A stretch of 64,000 bases of DNA from Megasphaera sp. MJR8396C (lineage in GTDB: Bacteria > Bacillota > Negativicutes > Veillonellales > Megasphaeraceae), in assembly GCF_001546855.1 (NCBI RefSeq), contig NZ_KQ958143.1, forward strand, positions 1-64,000, read 5' to 3'. The translations under genes were made by a program, and so were the position numbers. Positions 53,856 to 61,920 of the stretch are shown piece after piece. Numbering within the stretch: the stretch's first letter is position 1; each line of letters starts with the position of its first letter. The notes under the pieces were generated by a model. That model was not told where the DNA came from. It saw only the letters and a list, made by a program, of their open reading frames with translations, and did not search any database.

Positions 53856-54413
53856 ATGAATTTGGATTGTGTGCTGATTAATCATTGTTCACCGACTTTA
53901 GCGGGTCTTAAACAGGCATCCCTTCTCTGTCTCCCCCGCTTAGAAGACGGTCATACTTATGATGAATTAATTGAAAATTACAATCATAAATATAATGTAA
54001 AAGGATTATATTTTCGCATCTTGTATGCCTGTCCCAAGCGCACCTTACTGTATGTATACCGGCCGAATGTGGTCTTAAGGTACATACAGCGGCGAGATAT
54101 TTCTTCATTTTTACAGCAATTCGGCTATGCAGACTGTCAGGATATATCGGCATTTTTAGACCGTCTGGCATCGCGTTTTGCAGAAGACGGCTGCTTTCCT
54201 CACGAAGCCGGCATCTTTCTTGGTTATCCACTGGAAGATGTCTGCGGATTCATTGCCAACCGGGGAAACCACGCCAAACTCTGTGGTGAATGGAAGGTCT
54301 ACGGCGATGTCCACGCCGCAGCCCGCACGTTCCAGCGCTATACCTGTTGCCGACAGGATTACTTAAATCGCTTTGCAATTGGGACAACATTAGAATCGCT
54401 CATCGTAGCATAA
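53856..54413 (+). CDS. DUF3793 family protein
   Basis: 185 residues, a family of anaerobic Firmicutes with no known activity. MNLDCVLINHCSPTLAGLKQASLLCL at the start, CPKRTLLYVYRP (near 64), the middle FAEDGCFPHEAGIFLGYPLEDVCGFI (near 110), and the end WKVYGDVHAAARTFQRYTCCR are conserved features. Six or more cysteines are spread through the protein, suggesting a metal or redox role. It is co-transcribed with the flavodoxin gene 13 bases downstream from a promoter with Fur-box-like sites, so both are probably made under iron limitation. Start: ATG with AAAGGAGGG eight bases upstream. Confidence 0.9.
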   Translation: MNLDCVLINHCSPTLAGLKQASLLCLPRLEDGHTYDELIENYNHKYNVKGLYFRILYACPKRTLLYVYRPNVVLRYIQRRDISSFLQQFGYADCQDISAFLDRLASRFAEDGCFPHEAGIFLGYPLEDVCGFIANRGNHAKLCGEWKVYGDVHAAARTFQRYTCCRQDYLNRFAIGTTLESLIVA

Positions 54414-54426
54414 GGAGGATTTAATC

Positions 54427-54840
54427 ATGGTAGAAATCGCATATTGGAGTGGAACAGGTAATACGGAAGCAATGGCAAGTGAAATTGAAGCAGCTGTTAA
54501 AGCTGCCGGTGCAGATGTAGAATCGGTTCGCTTCGAAGATACAACCGTCGATGATGTAGCCGGTAAAGACGTTATTTTGCTCGGCTGCCCGGCCATGGGT
54601 GCTGAAGAATTGGAAGACTCGATTGTCGAACCATTCTTTGCAGATCTCGCTCCCAAATTAAAAGGCAAGAAAGTCGGCCTCTTCGGTTCTTATGGCTGGG
54701 GCACCGGCGAATGGATGGATAACTGGAAACAGCGTACAGAAGAAGCTGGCGCCACCATCATCGGGACGGCCATCGTCAACGAAACACCGGATAATGCTCC
54801 CGAATGCAAAGAATTGGGCGAACTTGCCGCTAAGGCATAA
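54427..54840 (+). CDS. Flavodoxin, Megasphaera elsdenii type
   Basis: 137 residues of the short-chain flavodoxin class. The FMN phosphate loop is WSGTGNTE (7-14); LGCPAMGAEELED (near 53-65) and FGSYGWGTGEW (near 86-96) form the isoalloxazine pocket, with Trp96 stacking on the flavin. From memory it is nearly identical to the well-studied Megasphaera elsdenii flavodoxin. It replaces ferredoxin as low-potential electron carrier when iron is short, which fits the Fur-box-like sites before the operon. SD AAGGAGG. A terminator follows. Confidence 0.97.
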   Translation: MVEIAYWSGTGNTEAMASEIEAAVKAAGADVESVRFEDTTVDDVAGKDVILLGCPAMGAEELEDSIVEPFFADLAPKLKGKKVGLFGSYGWGTGEWMDNWKQRTEEAGATIIGTAIVNETPDNAPECKELGELAAKA

Positions 54841-54871
54841 GTTTTTAACTTCATATTCATTCTCCTCTAGG

Positions 54872-54910
54872 AAAGGGGCTGCATACCCGACACAGTATGC
54901 GGTCCCTTTT
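54872..54910 (+). terminator. Terminator of the flavodoxin operon
   Basis: GGG-CTGCATAC pairs with GTATGC-GTCCC, with AAA before and TTTT after. Confidence 0.75.
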
Positions 54911-55098
54911 CGCATTTTTTCTCCAAAATCTCTATTGGGAACGTTTTTGATCCCAATTTTATACGTTTTTGTCAAGACCCCATGCGATATCGATACAGGT
55001 ATTCTCTACTTTCATGGTACGCATTCCTGCTGGCTATGCTACAATAATAACGTATTACATTCATTCTTATTTTTTATTTTTAAAGGAGGCTTTATTGC

Positions 55099-57261
55099 AT
55101 GAGAGACCAGGTCTTTACTATTTTACAGGCTATCGGTCGCAGCTTCATGTTGCCTGTAGCCATACTACCTATCGCCGGTCTGCTCCTCGGTATCGGCGCG
55201 TCTTTCACAAATGCCACAACCATCCAGACTTATGGATTGGAAAACATTCTTGGTAACGGGACCATTCTTCATTCCCTGCTCACCATCATGAGTGATGCCG
55301 GCAACATCATCTTCGGCAACTTACCGATCATCTTTGCCGTCGGCGTCGCCATCGGCATGGCAAAACAAGAAAAAGAAGTCGCCGCCTTGTCGGCCATGAT
55401 TGCGTTTTTAGTCATGCACGCATCGACGAGTTCCGTCTTGAAGTTGACTGGTAAGGTCCTCGCCGACAACACCGTCTCCCCGGACGTCCTCGAAGGTACC
55501 ATTGCCAACATCAACGGCATCATGTCCCTTCAGGAAGGCGTTTTCGGCGGCATCATCGTCGGTATCGGCGTCGCTTACCTGCACAACCGCTTTCATAAGA
55601 TTGTCCTGCCCGATGCCTTATCGTTCTTCGGCGGCTCCCGTTTCGTGCCTATCATCTCGACCGTCGTCTACATGTTCGTCGGCATTGCCATGTACTTCAT
55701 CTGGCCTGTCGTCCAGAACGGCATCTTTGCCCTCGGCGGACTCGTAACCGGTACGGGCTATATCGGGACCCTCATCTTCGGTATCATTAAACGTGCCCTC
55801 ATTCCTTTCGGCCTGCACCACGTCTTCTACCTGCCCTTCTGGCAGACCGGCGTCGGCGGCTCGATGATGATCGACGGCAAGCTCATCCAGGGCGGCCAGA
55901 ACATCTTCTTTGCTCAGCTGGCCTCGCCGAACGTCGCTCACTTCAGTGCCGATGCTACTCGCTACTTCTCGGGTGAATTCATCTTCATGATCTTCGGTCT
56001 CCCCGGCGCTGCCCTTGCCATGTACCGCACGGCAAAACCGGAAAAGAAAAAGGTTGCCGGCGGCCTGCTCTTGTCCGCAGCCTTGACCTCCATGTTCACC
56101 GGTATTACCGAACCGATTGAATTCTCCTTCCTCTTCGTCGCACCGATGCTGTTCTACGTCCAGGTCATCCTGGCCGGTGCAGCCTACATGATCGCCCATA
56201 TCCTGAACATCGCCGTAGGCCTTACCTTCTCGGGCGGCTTACTGGACCTCTTCATCTTCGGTATCCTCCAAGGGGAAGCCAAGACGAGCTGGATGTACAT
56301 CATCCCCGTCGGCATCATCTACTTCTTCCTCTATTACTTCATCTTCACCTTCCTCATCAAGCGCTTCAACCTGAAGACGCCGGGTCGTGAAGACGATGAT
56401 ACGGAAACGAAGCTCTATACAAAAGCCGACGTCAAGGCCCGCGATGCTGCCGGTAAAGGCGGCGCTGACGGCAAGGCTTCCAGCGATACCATCAGCCAGA
56501 CGATCACCCAGGCCCTCGGCGGCAGCCAGAACATCACCTCTGTCGACGCCTGCGCCACACGTCTGCGCTGCTCCGTTGCCGATGCCAGCCTGGTAAATGA
56601 CGCAGCCCTGAAAGCTACCGGCGCCGTCGGCGTCATCAAACGCGGTACCGGCGTCCAGGTCGTTTACGGTCCCCAAGTCGCCGTCATCAAGTCCAATCTT
56701 GAAAACTACCTGGCGACCAATCCTCAAGACGGCCCCATCGAAGCCGTTCCAGAAGCAGCTCCTGCAGAAGAACCGAAAAAAGAAGCAGCCGCTCCGGCCA
56801 AAACAGACGCCGAAAAACGCTACTTCAACTCTCCCTTCACGGGCGCCCTCCATCCGATCACGGAAGCTCCGGATGAAGCCTTTGCCAGCAAGATGACCGG
56901 TGACGGATTCTTCGTCTATCCGAAAGACGGCGTCGTCTATGCGCCGGAAGACAGTACGGTTACCTTCGTCTTCGAAACGAAACATGCCATCGGCATGACC
57001 ACCGCCGACGGCGTTGAATACCTCCTGCACATCGGCATCGACACGGTCAATCTCAATGGCCAGGGCTTCAAAGTCTTCGTCGAAAACGGCCAGGAAGTCA
57101 AGAAAGGCGACAAACTGATGGAATTCGATGATGAATACATCAAAGCCAACGCGCCTTCTGACGCTTGCCTGTGCATCTTCACCGACACCGACCAAGTTTC
57201 GGACGTATCCCTCGTTAAGACAGGAAACGTAAAAGCCGGCGAACAGGCTGTTTACTTCTAA
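55099..57261 (+). CDS. ptsG: PTS glucose-family EIICBA permease
   Basis: 720 residues in the order IIC-IIB-IIA. IIC (about 1-400) has ten hydrophobic segments, FGLHHVFYLPFW and GITEPIEFSFLFVAP. IIB (about 460-540) carries the phosphorylated Cys485 in DACATRLRCS. A Pro/Ala/Glu-rich linker (near 545-570) leads to IIA (about 580-715), with His644 in YLLHIGIDTVNLNGQGF. It takes up and phosphorylates a hexose, using HPr-phosphate. Glucose is most likely, but N-acetylglucosamine cannot be excluded. SD AAAGGAGG. The 190-base leader (54911-55098) has an extended -10 (TGCTACAAT near 55038) but no antiterminator (RAT) site that I recognise. Confidence 0.93.
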   Translation: MRDQVFTILQAIGRSFMLPVAILPIAGLLLGIGASFTNATTIQTYGLENILGNGTILHSLLTIMSDAGNIIFGNLPIIFAVGVAIGMAKQEKEVAALSAMIAFLVMHASTSSVLKLTGKVLADNTVSPDVLEGTIANINGIMSLQEGVFGGIIVGIGVAYLHNRFHKIVLPDALSFFGGSRFVPIISTVVYMFVGIAMYFIWPVVQNGIFALGGLVTGTGYIGTLIFGIIKRALIPFGLHHVFYLPFWQTGVGGSMMIDGKLIQGGQNIFFAQLASPNVAHFSADATRYFSGEFIFMIFGLPGAALAMYRTAKPEKKKVAGGLLLSAALTSMFTGITEPIEFSFLFVAPMLFYVQVILAGAAYMIAHILNIAVGLTFSGGLLDLFIFGILQGEAKTSWMYIIPVGIIYFFLYYFIFTFLIKRFNLKTPGREDDDTETKLYTKADVKARDAAGKGGADGKASSDTISQTITQALGGSQNITSVDACATRLRCSVADASLVNDAALKATGAVGVIKRGTGVQVVYGPQVAVIKSNLENYLATNPQDGPIEAVPEAAPAEEPKKEAAAPAKTDAEKRYFNSPFTGALHPITEAPDEAFASKMTGDGFFVYPKDGVVYAPEDSTVTFVFETKHAIGMTTADGVEYLLHIGIDTVNLNGQGFKVFVENGQEVKKGDKLMEFDDEYIKANAPSDACLCIFTDTDQVSDVSLVKTGNVKAGEQAVYF

Positions 57262-57280
57262 GCTAAATTATAGGATATAA

Positions 57281-57315
57281 AAAAGGATGCCCCTTTGGGA
57301 GCATCCTTTTTTTGT
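57281..57315 (+). terminator. Bidirectional terminator of EIICBA and the 4-hydroxybutyrate dehydrogenase gene
   Basis: AAAAGGATGC pairs with GCATCCTTTT, with T runs on both strands. Confidence 0.85.
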
Positions 57316-57319
57316 ACAA

Positions 57320-58432
57320 TCAATAGAGAGATTTATAGATTTCGTAAACATCATCATACGTCAAAGGCACAAAGTTATGAGCCATCAGACGACCTTGGTT
57401 TTCCATGACCGATTTGGCAAATTCAGCCAGTTCTTCTTCCTTGACGCCGTATTCATGAAGCGCTTTCTTGGGCAGGACGACGTTGAGCAGCTTTTCCAGC
57501 TCATCATACACAGCCTTTGCATCGCAGCCCAAGATGCCAGCAATAAAGGCGTTGAGACGGGCGATTTCCCCGTCCGATTTGATCGTCATATAATGTTTCA
57601 TGACGCCGGTAAACATGGCATAATTCGATTCACCGTGAGGCACGTGATAATTGGCCCCCAAGGGATAACTCATGGCATGGACGGCAGCGCATCCGGGAAC
57701 GCTGAAGGCGATGCCGGCCCAGGTGCTGGCCAAGAGGAAGTCTTTCATCAGTGGAATGCGGGCTTCTGGACCGTGGTCGCGGATCTGCAAGTAGCCGCTG
57801 AGAATGCGTTCGATAGCCTGATAGCTGAAGACGCGGAAGCTGGCGCTGGAATCGGGTGATAGGGCCGATTCTACCGCATGGACCAGGGCATCGATGGAGC
57901 TCGTGGCAAAGACGGTAAAGGGCAGTGTCTTCAGTAACTGCGAAATGAGGACGGCTTTATCGGCATAGAGAGCTTCATGGGCAATGCCTTTCTTCGTATG
58001 GCGGCTGATGAGGGCCATGACCGAAACATTGGTTACTTCACTGCCCGTACCACACGTCGTCGGAACCAGGATCAGTTCTTTATCCTTTTCAATGGCCGTC
58101 TTGCCGTCGAAGAGATCGAGAATCGGGCTGACCCTTTTCAAAACAAACAGTTTGCACAAATCCATGACCGTACCGCCGCCGATGCCGATAATTCGGTTTA
58201 CATCGCCAGGCATGTCCCGATAAATGGCTTCAGCCATCTCATCAGACGGTTCCCCGCTGCCGTATTTTTCTTGGAAAAGGACGTGGCAGGGCAAATCCAA
58301 TTCCTTGAAATTCGGATCGAAAATATACTGATTGGTAATAATCAGGTCCTTCGCCCCCAATTGAAGCTCAGCGGCAAAGTCCCGGCACGTATCGTAAGAA
58401 TAAATCGTAGGTTTAAGCTGTAATTCAATCAT
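57320..58432 (-). CDS. Iron-containing alcohol dehydrogenase, 4-hydroxybutyrate dehydrogenase type
   Basis: 370 residues, the length of Clostridium kluyveri 4-hydroxybutyrate dehydrogenase. GIGGGTVMD (near 90) is the NAD loop, and PTTCGTGSEVTNVSV (near 128) belongs to the family. The metal ligands are the Asp and His of SSIDALVHAVES (near 188-199) and the histidines of HAMSYPLGANYHVPHG (near 256-271). It interconverts 4-hydroxybutyrate and succinate semialdehyde, a C4 route feeding butyrate or caproate formation. It stands alone on the minus strand. A promoter lies at 58473-58500; SD GAAGGGAG. Confidence 0.88.
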   Translation of the reverse strand: MIELQLKPTIYSYDTCRDFAAELQLGAKDLIITNQYIFDPNFKELDLPCHVLFQEKYGSGEPSDEMAEAIYRDMPGDVNRIIGIGGGTVMDLCKLFVLKRVSPILDLFDGKTAIEKDKELILVPTTCGTGSEVTNVSVMALISRHTKKGIAHEALYADKAVLISQLLKTLPFTVFATSSIDALVHAVESALSPDSSASFRVFSYQAIERILSGYLQIRDHGPEARIPLMKDFLLASTWAGIAFSVPGCAAVHAMSYPLGANYHVPHGESNYAMFTGVMKHYMTIKSDGEIARLNAFIAGILGCDAKAVYDELEKLLNVVLPKKALHEYGVKEEELAEFAKSVMENQGRLMAHNFVPLTYDDVYEIYKSLY

Positions 58433-58472
58433 CCAAAAGTCTCCCTTCTAAAACAGCAATACTATTATGTAC

Positions 58473-58500
58473 AGTGTAGCAAAAATACAGCGTTTTTCAA
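58473..58500 (-). promoter_or_regulatory. Promoter of the 4-hydroxybutyrate dehydrogenase gene
   Basis: On the minus strand TTGAAA and TACACT are separated by 16 bases. Confidence 0.55.
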
Positions 58501-58543
58501 TAGTACCGGCCCGATGCCATCCGTGCTATAATAAATACGTTAT

Positions 58544-58640
58544 GGGAAAGGACGGGTTCTGGTGTTCCCTCTGGTCTTCAAAACCAGCGTGAGGGGTGAA
58601 TAGCTTCTCAGGTGGGTTCGATTCCCACGCTTTCCCGCCA
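58544..58640 (+). tRNA. selC: tRNA-Sec (UCA anticodon)
   Basis: A 97-nt tRNA with all hallmarks of tRNA-Sec: anticodon TCA at 58578-58580 in the loop CTTCAAA closed by CTGGT/ACCAG, a long variable arm with a 7-bp stem (TGAGGGG/CTTCTCA), T arm GTGGG-TTCGATT-CCCAC, and an acceptor GGGAAAG/CTTTCCC ending G-CCA that is encoded. TATAAT at 58527-58532 and a terminator at 58695 bracket it as a single unit. It reads UGA as selenocysteine, so the genome should encode selA, selB, selD and at least one selenoprotein; none is in this window. The rest of the 315-base gap (58433-58747) holds the dehydrogenase promoter and the selC terminator. Confidence 0.97.
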
Positions 58641-58694
58641 TCATAAAAATACCTTACCCATTCAAAATAAACGATGTCCACAGCAATGACAGCC

Positions 58695-58727
58695 AGCCCC
58701 TTCCGAATCCCAGAAGGGGCTGTTTTC
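58695..58727 (+). terminator. Terminator of selC
   Basis: AGCCCCTTC pairs with GAAGGGGCT, followed by GTTTTC. Confidence 0.75.
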
Positions 58728-58747
58728 AAACCCTTATATGGCAGCGG

Positions 58748-59707
58748 TTAAAACTTTTGACCGGCCTTGTCTTTTTTCAGCCATTCAATCAAGACTTCTT
58801 CCCGCGTCGTCTCGATGCGCTTCAGTTCTTCCGGCGTCCAGGGATACAGGCCGGTACCCGTTTTGGTGCCGAGGCGACCTTCGTCGACGCACTGCTTCAG
58901 GAGGGCGGCTCCCTCCTTATTGTCGGCCAAGTCAGCATTGAGATAGGCAGAGATATTGTAGAAAACATCGAGGCCGCCTAAGTCAGCCGTTTCAAGGGGA
59001 CCCGTAACGCCGAGCCTGCGTCCGATGCCGTATTTACAGATGAAGTCGACGACCTCCGCCGTAGCAATGCCGTCCTGCACACAATGAAGGGCTTCGCGAA
59101 GCAAGGCGAACTGCAGGCGATTGCCGACAAAGCCCGGTGCTTCTTTTAAAAGGGCTGCCGGCTTTTTACCGATCTTTTCCATGAGCTGCCACGTAATCTC
59201 CACCGTTTCCCGACTCGTCTTTTCACCGGGAACGACTTCTACCAAGGGGATGAGGTGGGGCGGATTCCAAAAATGGGCGACGACAAACCGTTCCGGATAC
59301 GCCATGTGTGCCGAAGCTTCCGTCGGCAAGAACCCCGATGAATCGGTTGCAAAAATGATGTCCGGCGCAAGATATCCTTCAAGCTCCCGATATACCTGTT
59401 GTTTCACAGCCATATCCTCAGCCACCGATTCAAGGACAAAGTCGGCGTCTTTTGCGGCTTCTTCGATCGTCGTGACACCATGAATTCGTTTTAACAAAGC
59501 GATTTCGCCTTCATCCGTCAGTAGTTCGTTGGCTTTCATAATGGCCAGCGTCGCCCGAATATTGCCCATAGCCCGGTCAATACTGGCATCCTTTCGGCCA
59601 AACATATTGACCTCATAGCCATGCTGGGCAAAAGCAATGGCCGTGCCAAAACCCATGGTACCACAGCCTAAGTTACAAATCCGTTTAATCTCGTTTACTG
59701 TTTTCAT
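58748..59707 (-). CDS. 3-hydroxyacyl-CoA dehydrogenase superfamily protein, gulonate dehydrogenase-like
   Basis: 319 residues. The NAD-binding NLGCGTMGFGTAIAFAQHGYEV opens the protein, and the C-terminal helical domain includes EAPGFVGNRLQFALLREALH. HFWNPPHLIPLVEVVPG (near 150) is the form found in L-gulonate 3-dehydrogenase/lambda-crystallin proteins, whereas fatty-acid 3-hydroxyacyl-CoA dehydrogenases have HFFNPVP-x-M-x-L-VE; the length (319) also fits the former. It may oxidise a 3-hydroxy sugar acid. A fatty-acid or hydroxybutyryl-CoA substrate remains possible. The start is the ATG at 59707, behind AGGAG; the longer frame (59725) spans the SD. It follows the FadR-type regulator gene. Confidence 0.88.
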   Translation of the reverse strand: MKTVNEIKRICNLGCGTMGFGTAIAFAQHGYEVNMFGRKDASIDRAMGNIRATLAIMKANELLTDEGEIALLKRIHGVTTIEEAAKDADFVLESVAEDMAVKQQVYRELEGYLAPDIIFATDSSGFLPTEASAHMAYPERFVVAHFWNPPHLIPLVEVVPGEKTSRETVEITWQLMEKIGKKPAALLKEAPGFVGNRLQFALLREALHCVQDGIATAEVVDFICKYGIGRRLGVTGPLETADLGGLDVFYNISAYLNADLADNKEGAALLKQCVDEGRLGTKTGTGLYPWTPEELKRIETTREEVLIEWLKKDKAGQKF

Positions 59708-59717
59708 CTCGTTTCTC

Positions 59718-59780
59718 CTACACATGTGATATGCCGGTAACCGGACCGGCGCCGCTCGAAAACAGGCAACTAAAAAACAT
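59718..59780 (-). CDS. Possible 20-residue leader peptide
   Basis: ATG 59780 has an excellent SD (AAGGAGGG, three bases away) and opens MFFSCLFSSGAGPVTGISHV, stopping at TAG 59718, inside the SD of the dehydrogenase gene ten bases before its start. Close SD spacing and the overlap suggest either a short coupling peptide or the remains of an older gene start. No family is known and codon usage cannot be judged at this length. Confidence 0.35.
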   Translation of the reverse strand: MFFSCLFSSGAGPVTGISHV

Positions 59781-59896
59781 TGCCCTCCTTATCTTTCATA
59801 ATAACGGACAGGCGGATAAAACTCAACTCATGAATAAGTATATCCCGTTACCTATACCGTATTATCTCTTCCCAATAGGACACGTACATTCATCAT

Positions 59897-60595
59897 TTAT
59901 CCATTTGAATTTAACTTTGCCGAAATAAATTCCCACAACATCGTTACGTGAATCATCATAGCATTATAGGCACTGGGAGCATCATGGCGAACGATGGCAT
60001 CGATGATGCGACGATGGTAAACCAGCGTATTGTTATCCCGTAAAGCATCCTCTGTAGATATGATATTCTTTTTGACTGACGTATGAAGGATGTAGGATAA
60101 GTTAATCAAAACTCGGTTTCCACTGGATTCAGCAATCATCATATGCAAAGCAATATCTTCTTCTTCATAATTTTTATCCGCCTGAATAAGGCTTTCAACC
60201 AAAGCGCACTGTTCCAATAATTCCCGACACTGTTCATCCGTTGCATGAAGCGCCGCTAATAGGGCCGTTTTGGGCTCAATCATTAACCGAACGTCGAGGA
60301 GATCAATCGCCAGACGGTCATCATCATAGATAAAAGTCAGTCCCAATGGATCCAGTGGAACACCGCATCGTTTTGAAATGAAAGTTCCCGATCCTTGATG
60401 TACTTCTAAGATGTTGCGGGCACTTAACGTCCGAATCGCCTCCCTCAACGTCGAACGGCTGACATTCAATGTTTCCATTAATACCGGTTCTGTCGGCATT
60501 TTATCCCCGGGAAGCATTTTTCTCGACGTAATAAAATCGATAATGTTATTGGCAGTTTCTTCAATTTTAGATATTGAGGATTTAGAATTAACCAT
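59897..60595 (-). CDS. GntR/FadR family transcriptional regulator
   Basis: 232 residues. The winged helix (about 10-75) has NIIDFITSRKMLPGDKMPTEPVLMETLNVSRSTLREAIRTLSARNILEVHQGSGTFIS. The C-terminal FCD helical bundle (about 90-225) contains the DVRLMIEPKTALLAA stretch and the metal or ligand histidines (DIALHMMIAESSGN, YHRRIIDAI). FadR-type FCD regulators sense sugar acids or organic acids. Its position between a gulonate-like dehydrogenase and the divergent KduD-like gene suggests that it represses both. The start at 60595 has AAGGAG six bases away; the longer frame (60688) lacks an SD. Confidence 0.93.
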   Translation of the reverse strand: MVNSKSSISKIEETANNIIDFITSRKMLPGDKMPTEPVLMETLNVSRSTLREAIRTLSARNILEVHQGSGTFISKRCGVPLDPLGLTFIYDDDRLAIDLLDVRLMIEPKTALLAALHATDEQCRELLEQCALVESLIQADKNYEEEDIALHMMIAESSGNRVLINLSYILHTSVKKNIISTEDALRDNNTLVYHRRIIDAIVRHDAPSAYNAMMIHVTMLWEFISAKLNSNG

Positions 60596-60880
60596 ATGAA
60601 ACTCCTTCCAGCACGAAAGTTTACTACTATCTATAGAATAGCAGATGCGACGTCTAAAGGACAGCAAAAAAAGTGGGGCCTTTTTCAAAAAATATAGTTA
60701 ATTCGATAAGCTTCCACGCGCAAATACATCAGACGTTTTCTCATAAATAAAAATGCAGAAAAGCTTTCAATATATAACTAAATATTCTCTCTCTTACATA
60801 CATTCTGCGTAATAATCCTTATTATCTATTTATACTCCTATATTCGGGGCAAATTACATCGCCCTGAATTCTAATTTCTA

Positions 60881-60909
60881 TTGAGTTTTTTCTGATTATC
60901 TTATAAAAT
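60881..60909 (+). promoter_or_regulatory. Promoter of the KduD-like gene in an AT-rich divergent region
   Basis: TTGAGT and TAAAAT separated by 17 bases. The surrounding 400-base gap (60596-60995) between the divergent regulator and reductase genes is AT-rich and has no reading frame worth naming. It should also hold the regulator operator, which I could not single out. Confidence 0.5.
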
Positions 60910-60995
60910 ATAGTTGTGACTCCTACAAATTCATACGATGTTTTTATTTCACATTACTCATCCTATTATTGGATCTATCAAGGGAGGAATTTCTT

Positions 60996-61763
60996 ATGTC
61001 GATATTAAATAATTTCGCATTAACAGGGAAAACAGCTATTGTAACCGGCGGCGGCCGCGGTTTAGGTCGAGGCATGGCAGAAGGATTAGCCGAAGCTGGA
61101 GCCAAAGTATTAATTATCGGATCCAGTGCCAGCGCCGAAAAAACAGCCGCCGAATGTCGGCAAAAAGGCCTTTCCATGCTGGCCCTGCAAGGTGATTTAC
61201 TCGATCAAGAACAAGTTCCTGCCATATTCGAAAAGGCCTTAGATGCCTTAGACGGCCGCATCGACATCTTGGTCAACAATGCCGGAATACAGCGCCGTCA
61301 TTTCTGCGAAGATTTTCCTCTCTCCGATTGGAACGATGTCATAAATCTCAATTTAAATACGGTATTTCAGCTGTGCCAGCTTGCCGGACGCAATATGTTG
61401 CCCCGAAAATCGGGGAAAATCATTAACGTCGCCTCCATGCTAAGTTTCTTCGGCGGATACACCGTCCCGGCTTACGCAGCCAGCAAGGGCGGTGTCGCTC
61501 AATTGACCAAGGCGCTGGCCAATGAATGGGCCGGTAAGGGACTCAATGTCAACGCCGTGGCTCCCGGATATATGGCAACAGAAATGACTTCAAAGCTGAT
61601 TGAAGATAACATCCGCAACAAAGAAATCCTTGATCGAATCCCTGCTAAACGATGGGGTACACCAGAGGACATGAAAGGCATTATCGTCTTCCTGGCCAGC
61701 GCCGCTTCGAACTATTTGAACGGGGCCATCATCCCTGTCGACGGGGCATATCTCGTTCGCTAG
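60996..61763 (+). CDS. SDR family reductase, 2-deoxy-D-gluconate 3-dehydrogenase (KduD) type
   Basis: 255 residues. TGGGRGLGRGMAEGLAEAGA (NAD(P) loop), NNAG in ILVNNAGIQRR, the catalytic Ser in NVASMLSFFGG, YAASKGG (Tyr-x-x-x-Lys), NAVAPGYMATEM, and the near-diagnostic C-terminus IPAKRWGTPEDMKGIIVFLAS...YLNGAIIPVDGAYL are as in KduD/IdnO enzymes, which handle 2-keto-3-deoxy-gluconate or 5-keto-gluconate. GGGAGG lies ahead of the ATG at 60996; a TTG 27 bases upstream is rejected. It is divergent from the FadR-type regulator, so the two with the gulonate-like dehydrogenase form a sugar-acid catabolic divergon. No terminator is plain in 61764-61860. Confidence 0.9.
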   Translation: MSILNNFALTGKTAIVTGGGRGLGRGMAEGLAEAGAKVLIIGSSASAEKTAAECRQKGLSMLALQGDLLDQEQVPAIFEKALDALDGRIDILVNNAGIQRRHFCEDFPLSDWNDVINLNLNTVFQLCQLAGRNMLPRKSGKIINVASMLSFFGGYTVPAYAASKGGVAQLTKALANEWAGKGLNVNAVAPGYMATEMTSKLIEDNIRNKEILDRIPAKRWGTPEDMKGIIVFLASAASNYLNGAIIPVDGAYLVR

Positions 61764-61868
61764 AAAGCAACACAGCCTGCTGATTCAGTCTTTATATACA
61801 ATAGTAAATACCTTCGCTCTATGGCCATTTTCCACATCGGGCGCCGAGAAATCCCTCCTTGACATAAT

Positions 61869-61897
61869 TTGACATATGTCAGCTATCTATCTATAAT
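61869..61897 (+). promoter_or_regulatory. DUF134-mrp promoter with palindrome
   Basis: A perfect TTGACA (61869-61874), 17-base spacer and perfect TATAAT (61892-61897). The palindrome TGACATATGTCA (61870-61881) overlaps the -35, and a second GACATA copy lies ten bases upstream. Confidence 0.75.
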
Positions 61898-61920
61898 AAA
61901 TAGCGTAAAGGAGGGATTTT

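Noticed and set aside
56239-57195. Long minus-strand frame opposite the EIICBA gene (318 codons)
   Set aside because: Its composition (Phe/Asp/Gly-rich) is that of an antisense shadow of a GC-biased gene.
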